Of a stretch of DNA of 64,000 nucleotides, positions 36,901-48,319 are shown piece by piece. Position numbers and translations under genes: made by a program. Source of the DNA: Romanomermis culicivorax (Eukaryota > Nematoda > Enoplea > Mermithida > Mermithidae); NCBI GenBank assembly GCA_963922205.1, contig CAWUHX010000092.1:558001-622000 (forward strand), read 5' to 3'. Position 1 is the stretch's first letter. Every line of letters starts with the position of its first letter. The notes under the pieces are model-generated. The model made no database searches, was not told the DNA's origin, and saw only the letters and a program-made list of their open reading frames with translations.

Positions 36901-39900
36901 GTTGGGATCTTCTCAGCCCCAATTCGGTCGGACGTAGTACCCAAAAAAGAGACTGTTAAGTTTATTAAAAAAATGCAATGTGATTTGAAGGATGTCAATT
37001 CGAGCACAGGAAATCCATCAAAATGGAAATAGATTGTTCAATAAGAGTCTTAAGAAAAAACAGTGAAGATAACCATTACGGTCACTGTCACTGGTGGCGG
37101 TTTTTCATCCGTTCAAAAATTGAGCAGATGAAAAATCTATTGATCAAGCCAAGTACTCACGTATCAGACAAAGCGTTTTTCCTACAGAGTATTTCAGCTG
37201 TGAATTTCGACTAACTCATGTCCACAGCGCATGCAAGTGCCGTAAGCCCGTAACAAATTTTCTGAACCGAATATTATTAACAATAAACAGAGACGATTTA
37301 CTCAAATCTTTAGCAGATCTTTTTTCCACAGGGTTACTGACACTTCTTGAATCCAACTGGTCTGACTATCAGGTATTAGAGCTTAAAGCTAAGAATTTTT
37401 ACAATTATCTTTTTCTTGCATACAACTCTGCTGCAGACGCATAAGACTCGAAGTTGAAACTACTTTAATAAGAAGCAATCAATCAGAAAAACGACCGCCT
37501 TTCGCTTTCCTTTCTTCGCACATTATAGATATGAGGTTGAATGATGGATGGCGGAAGCTCAAGGTTGTGGGGTGCCCCGGCCGACGACACATTTTTGTCT
37601 AGCGAAAAATCGTTCGACGTCATAAAGTATTATAGTATTTTAAGACATTTTCCCACGATAGGTAGGCCTAATTGAAGCTACGAGGCCTAAAAAATCGTGG
37701 TGTCGGTTTGGCACTTCGCCAGATGTATTTGGTATAATCGAATCATTACAGGAAAAGAGCAAGAATCGAGCGACGTTTATACAATTCTTCGGCGGTGAGT
37801 AATGAGATTTTTCTTGTTACAAAATTATGAATGAAGAAACAGAAAGTGTTGCAACAAGAAGAGGAATGTGTCTTTCGTTTCCATCATTATCTCAATTTTT
37901 ACGCGCCTTATAGTATCTTAATGGCCGGAGTGACGATGTTCAATTATAGGCGGACAGAATGATGATGAGGGGCGAAAATACTACCACTACTACGCATTGC
38001 AAAAATCGTAAAAATTCCCAGTCAATGGAGTTTATCTTTCAAGAGAAAGGAAAACCGGCCAAAATGAATGAAACAGATTTATTTACGATTTTAAGGCCTT
38101 AGTCACATTGGCGCTGTGAAGTGAACCAAAGAACTGTTTGCTTAATCGTACGACAGACACCCTGACGTACAAAATTTTGGCACTCGATGACAATTTATTG
38201 ATGTAGCTAAATTTAGAGTTTTGACACGGATATTTATAGCCCAAAGGAAAGGTAAAAGAGGAGGTAGACACGTGCTTATAAAATCAAAGTATGAAGAATC
38301 TAGGATGGAAGTTATGTGGAAAATACAATACAACAGGGTACTGGTAATTTCATTCTAAAATGAAACATATCTTCTATGAAATAAAAAGTCATGAGCCTGT
38401 TCTTGACCATATATTCACAAAACGAAAATATGTTTAGGAGTTACCCAACTCTAATGATTACAATTTTAGAGCAAAACAATTTGGAAAAAATTCTTAAACA
38501 TGTGGGTTCTGCTGAGGAAGATCAAATCTATTGGACGCATCATTCGAAGCATGCACGTCGGTATTGAATGGAAGGTTAGGCAGATGAATTTAAACAGATT
38601 AAGTTCATTTAGTTGTTAAGTTTTTCATGTCATTCATATGAACACTATAGACCAAGTCCATAGTTTGTAATAGTGTAGTCAGTCAGTTCATACACACACC
38701 ACACACCATACGTAATTGGGACTGTGAAATACTATGATCCCTCCGCCATAGCATACCACGAAACATGGTATCGGTGACTCCCCAAAGCATGGACCGACAT
38801 AATACCTGAACTCAGGACAGCTCTTCAAACCCCACCTTTTTACGACCAAAGTCTAGTGCGAATGTCAATTTCCAGGCCAAAAATAGTTAATTTTCATTAT
38901 AAGACCCGTGAAAAACTGTTTCAACCAACGTCTAATAGACGAGCTGCTCTCTCTATATACCATTCCACTCATTGCATACGTTATCCAAGTTTACATACCA
39001 TCTATACACCCAAAATCTATGTCCATACCACTACAGAATCAGAAGCTACTTAAGTTTACCTTATTTAATTCTATGAGCTGGACAGTTACCGTGCAGTGGC
39101 TGTCAATTGTGCACCAACCAGTTTCCTCATGAAAATATTAATCTCAACTGCAACACGGCTTCTAATGTTGGATTCGAATCGCGTCTATCCAGTTCGGCAG
39201 AGGTCTGTCAAAGAAGCCTTTCTACCACTTACAGCGCTTATGATATTAGAAATCACTATGGTGAAGTCACGCAAATTTCCACTTTTTACATAACAGTTCG
39301 CAGTCTATTTCATGGACATTTCCACGAATTGCAGTGAGCAAGACTTGAGCAGGATGCAGTTTTGAATACATCAAGTGAATTCAGAAAGTAAATGTAATGA
39401 AAGTTGTGACAAAAGATTTTTGAAATGATTCATGCCAAAAAACATTTACACCATCTATTTTTGTGAAATAATAGAAAGTGCAGTCTACTTCAAGGAGTAG
39501 TCGCTTCTCGACTCGTCCTGGGAAAGGAAAATTCAATTTTCTTAAGGTGACAAACGAGCCCCTTTCTTCGCCCCACTCATCTATAAATAGATTTTTTGCT
39601 AGACGTTATTGCCGGAGGCTTATTTTTCAGCACAATATTGAAGCTTGCCTGAGCATTAGAAAGTCTAGGGTATTATCAAGGTATTGACTGAGTTGAACCA
39701 TGCTCCTTGATTTTAAGAAATCTTTTATTCAATGTTTTTTTAATCAAACGAGAAGTATTAAACATGAGTGAGCTATAAGATTTCAGATACTTAATTCATG
39801 CATCAGCAATATGGAGAATCACGGATACTATGGTATGTGATGATCCTCGTCAGAGACGTTCTCATTGCAGTTCACACGCTCAATTACATTTACTACTTTC

Positions 39901-41149
39901 ATCATTCTTTTTACCTTGGAATTGTCGTTAGGAGGCATATTGGTCTGATAACGACCCGTTGTCGCAGCCGCCGCCGCGGCGGCAGCAGCCCAGCGAGGAT
40001 CGAAAGCCAAGCTGGCAGGGGCCACCGCGCCGACCAAATCGCCAGCTTGCGGTGGGCCGCTGGCCCCGAAGGGCGGCGTTGGCGCCGAATACGGATTCTG
40101 ATTGGCTGAAAAAGAGTTTAAACTTCAATGGGAGAATGTAGATTTTTTTGATAACAGATTTTACATTTACGATGTATTTGATGTTTGAAGATCCAGAGAA
40201 GTTAACTCAAAAATTCTAACTGAATTATAGAATATTCATCCATTTCACTGCAGTTATGATCATAGATCAACAGCACAGAGTTTGCCGAGGGTTTGACTGG
40301 AACCTTGATTGAGTTCAAATAACTCCTTCAAAAATTAAAATATAGAAATTTGAAGCACCTTTTCGAATAGATCTCCATAGGGTCTATCGACTAGTATAAA
40401 TAAATTTCAAAATGGCAGAAACATGATCCCTCAAGCATTGAACATATTCCGACTTATTCACGTCTTTTGCTGTCCTTACTCCCAAAAAGTATTCACTCCA
40501 AACTTTGAAGACAATTGACAAGACACTGTTTTGTGATAGGTCAAAAATACAAAACCTAGAAGCTGAAATTTTTAATCAAAATGACTAACAGCGGGAACGA
40601 AGCAAAGAGAAGAAAAACGCGTCTGTCACATACAGACAATGATTGATAATCAAGTGACAAAAAATCACACCGATTTTAGTTTTCAAATATGAAGGATAAA
40701 ATCTGTAAAAATGAAATGTGTATGTGACTGAGCAGCACATGAAGCTATACAGATGAAACAAATAGTTAGGATAGGAATCTTAAAACTCCGAACTTTTTCT
40801 CTAGCGTGAAAAAGTGATCGTGAAAATTCGATACTCGATAGAAAAGATTTTCATTTTGATCATGATTGACCTTGGTAACCAATTTAGATGATACTGATGT
40901 AGTAATCAATATTAAAAGGGATATTCGGGGTTCAAATTTTCTTCCTTCAAACTTAAGTTTCAGATCAATTTCTTCCTTCAAACTTAAGTTTCAGATCAAG
41001 CAAATGACTCATCATAGCCAGAATTTACCTTGGCTGCTACTAATTGAAGCGACCGGTTTCTGTAACAAAGAATTTAAAGTCGGAGTCTCGTGCTGTTGTT
41101 TAGCAGGTTGAGAAGCTGATGCAGTTGTTGCGGTCGACGTGGACGACAT
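21944..41149 (-). CDS. ARID1: ARID1/BAF250 (Osa, LET-526) subunit of the BAF chromatin-remodelling complex
   Basis: ARID1 proteins are the signature subunit of the BAF (SWI/SNF) remodeller; the ARID domain binds DNA and the C-terminal BAF250_C helical repeat scaffolds the core. Exons: 41149-41029, 40105-39915, 36039-35854, 35796-35686, 35600-35474, 35411-35193, 34762-34433, 31267-31149, 31083-30964, 30847-30491, 29670-29005, 26833-26443, 26038-25917, 25845-25701, 25410-24550, 23609-22984 and 22201-21944. All 16 junctions are GT/AG and in phase, giving 1,649 residues (human about 2,280). Residues 1-540 are Pro/Gln/Ser-rich and disordered; ARID spans about 550-655 (WDERRRFMDHYVQFCE, KQNGGYVQ); BAF250_C spans about 1069-1649 (LWRLIMALKSGL, LLYDDSTVNFFDLS, GMLRRAAKALL), with a charged insert near 1120-1260. 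The first ATG has an in-frame TGA upstream and a CAG acceptor two bases away, so a 5' UTR exon or trans-splicing is likely. Confidence 0.95.
22202..22983 (-). other. Last ARID1 intron: pyrimidine-rich on the sense strand
   Basis: Nearly the whole 782-bp intron is A/G-rich on the plus strand (T/C-rich in the transcript), like the introns at 3.3-4.7 kb and 34.8-35.2 kb. The open frame running through it from the preceding exon is a low-complexity extension, not coding. Confidence 0.65.
26834..29004 (-). other. ARID1 intron 11, no gene or mobile element recognised
   Basis: AT-rich, short frames only, no inverted repeat or word cluster that I could define. Confidence 0.4.
31610..32034. mobile_element. 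Short inverted-repeat element with poly-C tracts and GGCTAGCC palindromes
   Basis: Ends CTATAGCATACATG and CATGTATGTGCTATAG are inverted with a 2-bp indel. Inside are ATGGCTAGCCAT-type palindromes (about 31668-31735) and the hairpin CTCGGCGCTTCGCGCC near 31840, related to the hairpin of the hAT-like units. No clear target duplication. Confidence 0.45.
33533..33847. mobile_element. Short hAT-like element, GTGCAG-word version (unit 5)
   Basis: 315 bp from CAGTGTTTTTTC to GAAAAAAACACTG, with flanks CCTGCATA (33525-33532) and CTTGCGTA (33848-33855) matching 6 of 8. CTGCAC/GTGCAG-type words lie at both ends, and the left side retains the CTTTTTGAGTCATGTGTT landmark of units 1 and 2. An internally deleted relative of unit 1, in an ARID1 intron. 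Confidence 0.65.
34763..35192 (-). other. ARID1 intron 6: pyrimidine-rich on the sense strand
   Basis: The 430-bp intron is almost entirely A/G on the plus strand between about 34790 and 35150. Same compositional class as the introns at 3.3-4.7 and 22.2-23.0 kb. Confidence 0.65.
36040..39914 (-). other. ARID1 intron 2, 3.9 kb, no gene recognised
   Basis: Short frames on both strands without family signatures. I see no defined mobile element, although base composition changes at several places. Confidence 0.4.
40937..40999. repeat. Perfect 31-bp tandem duplication in ARID1 intron 1
   Basis: The unit beginning TTTCTTCCTTCAAACTTAAG occurs twice head-to-tail with no mismatch, about 30 bp past the exon 1 splice donor. 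Confidence 0.9.
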
Positions 41150-43420
41150 AGCTGGAGGAGATCAACAACATTTGACCATAAAAAGTATGTCCGATCCAAA
41201 AATACTGGTTAATAATGTCGATTTCGATTCACGAAACAAATACGCGTATGATGCTCGCTGAAACACCTCATTAAATATACATGAGTTTAATTCGATCGAG
41301 ACACTTTTGCTATAAATGGCGAGCAACACGTCATAAAAAGGAAATGAAGCGAAATTTTTGGCGCGCATTGAAATTTTTAGGCCTCGCTTACACACAGACA
41401 CACATCGTAATACTACGAGAAATATGTAAGTTTATTTTGTCGTATTTTTTTCTCAAAGCCTTGTAGGCGATATTTCAAGTTGACTATTTAATTAAACAAT
41501 GAATGAGCCCGCTCGAGAGTTGGCTTTTTTCGCCATCCGACCATTCCATTCTTTTTTAGAATTGGATTATGGATGACAAATTATGATGAGACGGGTGTGT
41601 TATGTAATGCGCGGAAAAAAGAGCCGCGAAAAGTATCATGTGTGGCGCGCCGCGTAATGGTAAAAGTGTCTCATTTCATTTTTATTTGTGTGCATAGTAG
41701 TGACTGGCAGAAGTGTTAAATAAGGCGAAACTAATCAATCATCAATCAAAGTTGGCAACTTTTTGAAAAAAGTGGCGGCCAAGTTTAAGATGAGGAGATT
41801 GTATATACAGGTGATTAAACAAAATTGGTCCTTATAATCAAGTTAGGCGGGGCGCAAAAACTGTACCATTGATAAAAATGGGCCCGTTTCTGAGAAGAGA
41901 GTAAATATCTCGCTAACCCTTCGGTAATTACCCGCCTTTTTAAAGCCTATGGCCGACTTTCGGCTCGCAAGAAAAATTAGCTAAAAAATGGAAACCTTCG
42001 AAATGATATTGCGCGATAAAAATATATACATAAACAAGGATCGTCGCACCGAAAACTCTCGCTCTCCTTGCGCCATTCCTTGTAAAAATGATGACGCAGG
42101 AAGGTCGGGCACTAATCATAACGTTCCCGTCGTATGCCACAATACACACATTTTAGTTATCTACATTTGCACAATAGTCTGCGTATACATATAGGAAAGA
42201 GAAGAGAAAAATAAGAAATTTTTCCGCAAAAAACTTTTTCGCCAGTGTGTGTGTGTAGTGGAGCCTACGCTCGGCAACTAGAGCTGGGTTCTCTTGCACA
42301 CACATACACATACACACACGCATAGGGTCTCTCTGTTAGAAAAATATAGAGCTAGAACACGGCAAAAAGGTATTTTATGTGTGTGCCTAGCAGAGCCGTC
42401 CACATATATGTACGCGCTGTTCACAATTTTCTATATACCCGAGCCTACACTTTGTGCCAGATAGAAAAAGGAATAAAACCCCGGCAGCAATCGATGTTAT
42501 CTACCCCTTTTTACACAATAAATCGTGGATTTTTTCTTTTTAAACTTTACACGAGACTAGGATATTGTAATAAATGCACGTGCAAGTTTACGATTTACAG
42601 TAAAAATCGGCGTTTTTTCCATCCACGACCGGCCTACTTAAAAATTTTCGCCCGCTGCGCTATTTCTTCTTAAACAACCTTTTCGCGTACCTAGCACTTT
42701 TTAACGTTACCGAACGGAAAACAGACGTCGCGGATTCGTACACACGCTCATTTTTATACGCATTTTCTATTCCACTGCCCCATCCATCCATCCAATTCAA
42801 TCCGCTGTAATATTATTTTTCAATACCCGTGTATAGCATAGAGTGTGCGCTACACTATGTTGTATATGTGCCCCGGCTGAAACGTCATAAGTACGGGTTT
42901 GGAGAAAATGTGCCTCTATTTCCAGTTTCTACATGTCGAGCGCTCCTGCCGTGGAGAGTAGAGCCTGTTTTCTCTACACACAACACACATCCATTTTCCA
43001 TCCAATTCTCGTGATCATTATATGTCGGCTTACTGTAGCTATAGATAACCGTTGTCCCGTAAACTCATCGGCCGGAGCCTTGTACTACACCCGCCATTAT
43101 GCATTATCTATATGCCCATTTGGAAAGGGGGTTTTTATATTGCCTTCGTATACTAGGGCTGCTATTATTATATAGTATATAGGGGTTCTTTATATTTTCG
43201 AAAATTTTCCATGCAGCCAGCAGTCCCCTTCTAACTGAATACAAAAGAAAAGGGTCGATATCTGCATACACACACACGCTTGGGGAGAGTAGGTTCTAGA
43301 AAAATTCCGTAAAAGGCTCAATGTAAAATGTGCAGCAGCAGCAGGCTGAATGTTTTATCGTAAGAACCGCAGATGCGCATGTGCATACAAATGATAGGCA
43401 GGCAGGCAAATATAAATTTT
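41150..43420 (-). promoter_or_regulatory. Presumed 5' UTR/promoter region of ARID1
   Basis: Immediately upstream of the first coding exon, which begins two bases after a CAG acceptor. The region differs from the rest of the window: less poly-A, more CpG, several (GT)n/(CA)n runs at 42245-42325 and 43265-43280, and no convincing coding frame. An untranslated first exon probably lies here (a donor-like CTACA/GTAAGC occurs on the minus strand near 43030). Inference from position and composition. Confidence 0.35.
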
Positions 43421-44040
43421 ACAGTAAGAAAATATACGTACTGCATACGAAATAAAATATTTTCCATTGGTTTACTATTTGAAAAATGAAAAAGTTATTG
43501 CAATTGGATAAAAAACGCCTTTTTTTGACTCGGCTAACTTTATTTCCGAAAGACGAAATATGCATGAAAACATGTTTGAAGAAAAAAAAAACAAATATAT
43601 ATAGACAAAAAACAACTAAAAACGAAAAAATGTGTAAAGGTTGCATAGCGTCACCTTAATCAGATTGAATTCGTACTTTCTGTAAAAAGTACTGCATATT
43701 TAATTTGTATACGAGTGACCGGCTACGTCGGGTGGCCGACTTCTGTGTTAAAAATTTTATAAGGTGAGAAGCCATTAGTAAAAATAAATTTCAATGCATA
43801 TGCAGTGGAAGTATTTTTAGGGTCAAAAATACTTTAGTAAGACTACTACTTAGCTTTGATACCCATTATTTTCCAGCTTTTCAATTGAAAACTGACAAAA
43901 AAAATCCAGCCGTTTACACAAAGCTTTAACTTGTGGCATTTACTACTCAAAAAATAGTAAGGTTTAGTCGAGTAGCTGGCTGAAAAATCTCCAGTCTCAT
44001 TCGACACACAGTTTAGCAGGAAACATTGAAAGTATGAAAT

Positions 44041-46300
44041 AGTACTTGCTTTCCACTCTTATAACACGGTTTCTGAGAAGTTCTACCTTCCTTATGATAA
44101 GTTGAAAATCATATCACAAAATGATTATAGTGGGTAGTTTCGTGCGCTGAGTTTCATGCTATCATTCATTTTGCTTGAAAACGAAAATTTACACCGCTAC
44201 AGTATGCCAAAATTTAAAAGTGGTATTTTTGGCATTTTTCAGCAGTCTTCCTAGCCAAGCGATATTTCAAGATCGGAATCATCTTATTCGATGATTTCAC
44301 TTTATTCATTTAACAAAAAAGAGGATCACCTATCTTTTGATGAAATATTAACAGTAAATAATTGCATATTACACTTTTCGAGAGAATTCAGAGTGTCAAA
44401 ATTGCAAAAAATTGTTTATGGGTACTCCAGAGCATCTTCACATCGGATGTCGCAGAATTTTATTTTCTTATTTTATAGCTCATGCAATCTTACTGTATTG
44501 GTAAAATCTTCATCAAAATTTTTGAACCGGTTGACGAACTGCATAGCTCTGGAGAAGACATACTCATGTAAATCATTCAGGAGTCAATGCACTTTCCAGG
44601 AGGCCCTTGTCAACAACAGTGATACGTTTACTATCTGTACTAAAGAATTATCAAATAAGTAACAGACTATAGTTTGATGTACTAATTGTTTCACAAACGA
44701 ACATTTTACACTCTGCAAAAAAGTTTAAACTGTCGAAAATGAGGAGCAAAAAAAGAAAAATCCTGTTTATGGGCACTCCGGAGCACCTTCAACCATCTTT
44801 TTATTCTTTAGTTCATACATTCCTACAGTAGCCGCGAAAGTAACACCTCATCATCGTGCACCGTTTTGGCAGCTGTAGACATTTGCATACACTGCACTGT
44901 CATTCAAATGTGTTTTTGAATCTGGAGAAATGTCCAATCAAAAAAGCTCTGGGAACACAGGATGCGTCTTCATCCAATACATTATAAGAAAAAGTGTGGT
45001 TTGAAGTCCTGGCAAATTTTCATTGATCTAGGCTTGATGGTTTCTAAGCGAAGTGCTTCAAATGAAAAATCGAACACTTCGAAAATTTTCATCAAATTTC
45101 AGAAATTAAGTGAATGTTTGAAGTTCATTTGCAGAAAAACAGCAAGAGGTATTCGGATACTCTTTGCTTTGTTGGAAAGGCGCACAATCTACTATCATTT
45201 GCTCTGGTTTCGTCACTCTAACGTCACGTGGTGTGGAACAGGGTACCGGTGTGTGGAACAGGGTCACGTGGTGTGGAACAGCACATTCGCATGGCTTATA
45301 ACATAGGCCGGAGTCAGACAGTCGACATTTATTTTGTAACATTAACCTCGCAGCTTCGATTTTTTTCCGGTCAAATTACAGAAAAGAGAAATTTTTGTCG
45401 CATCTCTTCTGAGGCATCGTGTAGCGCAATCATTGTAAAGTTATCGATTAAATTTTACGAGTGATTCGACTCACATGCTTTCTTTTTATTAGTCTAATCT
45501 GAACGTTTTGAATTTTTCGTGCATCTCGTTGATGACATATTTAGTAGAATTAATCAGCATTTTTGTGTCAACTTTCAGAATGTGCAGGTACCTACAGCTC
45601 CCAAAACGGTACATTAATTTGATTGAAATTTTAACACAACATGTCAGACATTAGTCGCTACAGAAATCAAGAAAAAAATTCTGCGGCATCCTATGGATAG
45701 GTGCCCAAAAAAGGCCTTAAAGAACTTTTTCGGTTTATTTTGACTTCCACTTTGACACTTTAAAAGTCAATAAAATATTTTTCATACCTACATATAGAGC
45801 ATGGTCTTTTGCATACAGTGAACATTTATCTTCCAAGTCACGTCTTTTCCTAACTGTAATATTTCGATACACATGTTCAGACCGAAAAATGCCAAAAAAT
45901 GTAAAAATTCTAAACTTCGGAGTATTCTGTTTTTATGCGGAATGAATGCTGTCACGATACTCAGCATGTAAAACTACCCTAAATATCCATTTTTCAGATA
46001 TTATTAATTCTCAACTGATCATACGTCAATGGAGCAGAAGGTAGAATCTCTCAAAAATCGTGTCTTAATATTTGCAAGCATTTCAAGAAAAATGAACCAT
46101 ACTAGGGTTTTACTTGGGTGCTTAGAATTTTTTTAGGGAAAATGTGACTCTTCAAAATTCATTCTTAATTTATCGTGCGCAAAAAACTGTAAAAATTGAC
46201 CATTTGTTCTTCCTTTTCTTAATTCACTGACCTAGAATGTGACTCCCGTAGTCTTTTTTTCTGAAATGTTTCTAAATAATACAAGTGGAAAGCAAGTACT
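44041..46300. mobile_element. Outer inverted-repeat element split by a TTAA element
   Basis: AGTACTTGCTTTCCACT at 44041-44057 and its exact reverse complement at 46284-46300 bound a segment whose middle is the TTAA element below. Related termini occur near 5660 and 21287. Without the insert this unit would be only about 260 bp. Confidence 0.6.
44064..46064. mobile_element. 2.0-kb TTAA-type element (copy 2), nested in the outer element
   Basis: Homologous to 18459-20550 along its whole length. The right edge abuts TTAA (46065-46068); the left edge is mutated (TTATAACACGG). Inverted ends continue to TGATAAGTTGAAAAT. The longest frame (44291-44662, 123 codons) has no transposase motif. A local expansion of GTGTGGAACAGG units with CACGTG sites lies at 45219-45284 and is absent from copy 1. 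Confidence 0.7.
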
Positions 46301-47001
46301 TCCTATTCGACATTTTTACGATTTTCGGTTCAAGTGAGCATTATCTCAACTAACTTTTCGCAATTTTCTAAATGAAAAATCTTACTGTTCAAACTTTGTG
46401 CAAACGATTTTGACGATACTATTGATTTTCATGATTGTCAAACTTGTCAATAATGCAAGTTTGTGTTATTTTTTCTTAATTGTACGTAAAATTAACATTT
46501 ATTAAATGCTTATTAACTCTTTTGTTTAATTTTTATAAAAGCGATTAGCTAACGTAGTTTTTCAATTAATCTATGAGTAATCGTGAAGACAAATGATGAT
46601 CTCTTTTGCACAACGAAGAAATTCAAAAATTGGCTGTGACATTAACCAAACACGCTAACATTGAAACAAGCCTGAGGTTTCCACAGGGCATGGTCGACAA
46701 GTACGCACTGTCGGAACGGTAATACAGCGCGTAGGTAAGGCGACGCACGTGAAATACAGGAGTCCTGTATTTTTGTTTTCAGAGAAACAATAATTTTTCA
46801 GAGTAATAATAATATGACGTATCGAAGATCAATCAATAGAGCTTGTCGAGATCTATATTCAAAAATACTGTCCACGCAGTTTTCTGGAAATTTACACAAG
46901 AAATTGAACGTTAAATTTGAATTTTACTTTGAAATCTACACGCGAAAATTAAATTTTATGTTTCTTCAGTTTTCATAATACGATTCACTTAGTTTTGTTT
47001 C
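46301..47001. other. Intergenic, no gene recognised
   Basis: AT-rich, short frames only. Ends with TTTC (46998-47001), the left target-duplication copy of the LTR retroelement. Confidence 0.5.
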
Positions 47002-47898
47002 TGTAACGACCAGATTTGTGTGAGGTACTTTACTTCTAACCAATCGGTCGATACGGCGGGGACAAATAACGGGATGGAGGCGCGGGCGTACGGTTACAAT
47101 AAACAACGGGTGATCGACGGTCGCTTGAACGTCGACAATAAAACGCGTTTCGATTTATAATACGAACGGGGGCCTCGGTTTAAGTTGCTTTCGGATAGTC
47201 AGCCGCTTGCAAATGTATAAAAAGGACGAGACGAGCGCGGAAGTCAAAACGTAAAACCACAAGAATAAGAATGATCAAATCATGCTTTGCTTCTTCTTTT
47301 ATACGGCGATTTTGGCCACTCCCTGGGCGTTGCGGGAGGTCGAGCTTCTGTCCATCTTCTTCCGCCAATCGTCGTTTCCTGCTACGCTTTTTATGCTTAC
47401 TTAGTTACGCCTCTCTAACGCTTTCCTGGTACTGTATGCTTTCTGTGCTTTGCTTGCTTCCTACGGTGGGCTTGGCCACACCTTTGTGCTTCTGTGCATG
47501 CTTCCTGTATCGGTTTCTCTGTATACACATGTTTTGTGGGGCCGCCGCTACTGTTACACTTGAGACTACTGTCTGGCGGGGCTTCTATGTATTTTACTGT
47601 GTGCAGGTGTTGTTTACGATTTTTACGGGGGATTACGGTAGCTGTGGAATGTGTAGCTTAGTGTAGGTTCTAGGGGAACAGCTGCCGTTTGTGCAAATTA
47701 ATTAGGGCATCTTAATTGGGCTACCGGGGTGTGAACGGATCAAAATAAAGTACTTCGCGTAATTTTGTAGGAATGTTTGGGTGTGAATCCCAGACACCCT
47801 TGAGACGATAAAATGTGAAAATAAAATAATATCTAATAAATGTCTATTACATACAGTATGCTACATATTTACAGTACTGCTTTAGCAGGTACGTTACA
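47002..47898 (-). repeat. 3' LTR of the retroelement
   Basis: 897 bp with termini TGTAAC/GTTACA. In element orientation a TATAAAAG box is at 47303-47296. On the opposite strand a TATAAAAAGG box at 47217 precedes an antisense frame of 131 codons (47271-47666). Confidence 0.95.
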
Positions 47899-47912
47899 TT
47901 TCCCTCCTTCCG
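47899..47912 (-). other. Polypurine tract of the retroelement
   Basis: On the minus strand CGGAAGGAGGGAAA abuts the 3' LTR start TGTAACG, the place and composition expected for the plus-strand primer of reverse transcription. Confidence 0.85.
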
Positions 47913-47929
47913 GAGTTGAACGTCCTCGT

Positions 47930-48319
47930 TCAAGGCTTTCGAGGATGAGGAGGGTTGAGGGTAGATTCGTTAGTTGCTTTCCGAGGGTAGAAAGGGGTTG
48001 TCTCATTTACATGCACCGTAAATGCGATATTCTTATGGGGGTGTTGGAGTGTAACGTTGGGGTACATGAAATTTGTAACTGTATAGGGCCCGTTTTGGCG
48101 AGGGAGGAATTTGGGAGTCAACCCTTGTTTACACGAATGATTTTTGTAGAGAATAAGATCACCTGCTTTGTAATGTATGTTCTGAGCATGCTTGTTATAC
48201 TGACGGGTATAGTGGGCTTGGGCTTTTTGCAAACTTTTCTGGATGGTTGAGAGTGCTTCTGTAAAATGCGATTTTACACGAAGAGCGTAATTGTCTAATA
48301 AACCATGTAGGACGTGGGG
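47930..48319 (-). pseudogene. Integrase C-terminal region, out of frame with the rest
   Basis: Past a frameshift next to a homopolymer run (about 48315-48325) the minus-strand frame continues with the integrase C-terminal SH3-like module (KAGDLILYKNHSC, FLPRQNGPYTV) and ends just before the polypurine tract. Homology to Ty3-type integrase tails is clear. It cannot be translated with the upstream part without a frame change. Confidence 0.75.

Noticed and set aside
42245-43290. CA/GT repeats and a CpG-richer zone as a separate gene
   Set aside because: Frames here have no domain features; position upstream of ARID1 makes a promoter/5' UTR more likely.
44291-44662. 123-codon frame in the TTAA element as a piggyBac transposase remnant
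   Set aside because: No DDD motif or Cys-rich tail, and the frame is not kept in the sister copy at 18.7 kb.
46640-46760. GC-richer patch that might be a small structured RNA or tRNA-like gene
   Set aside because: No A/B box or cloverleaf could be drawn, and no terminator T-run is correctly placed.
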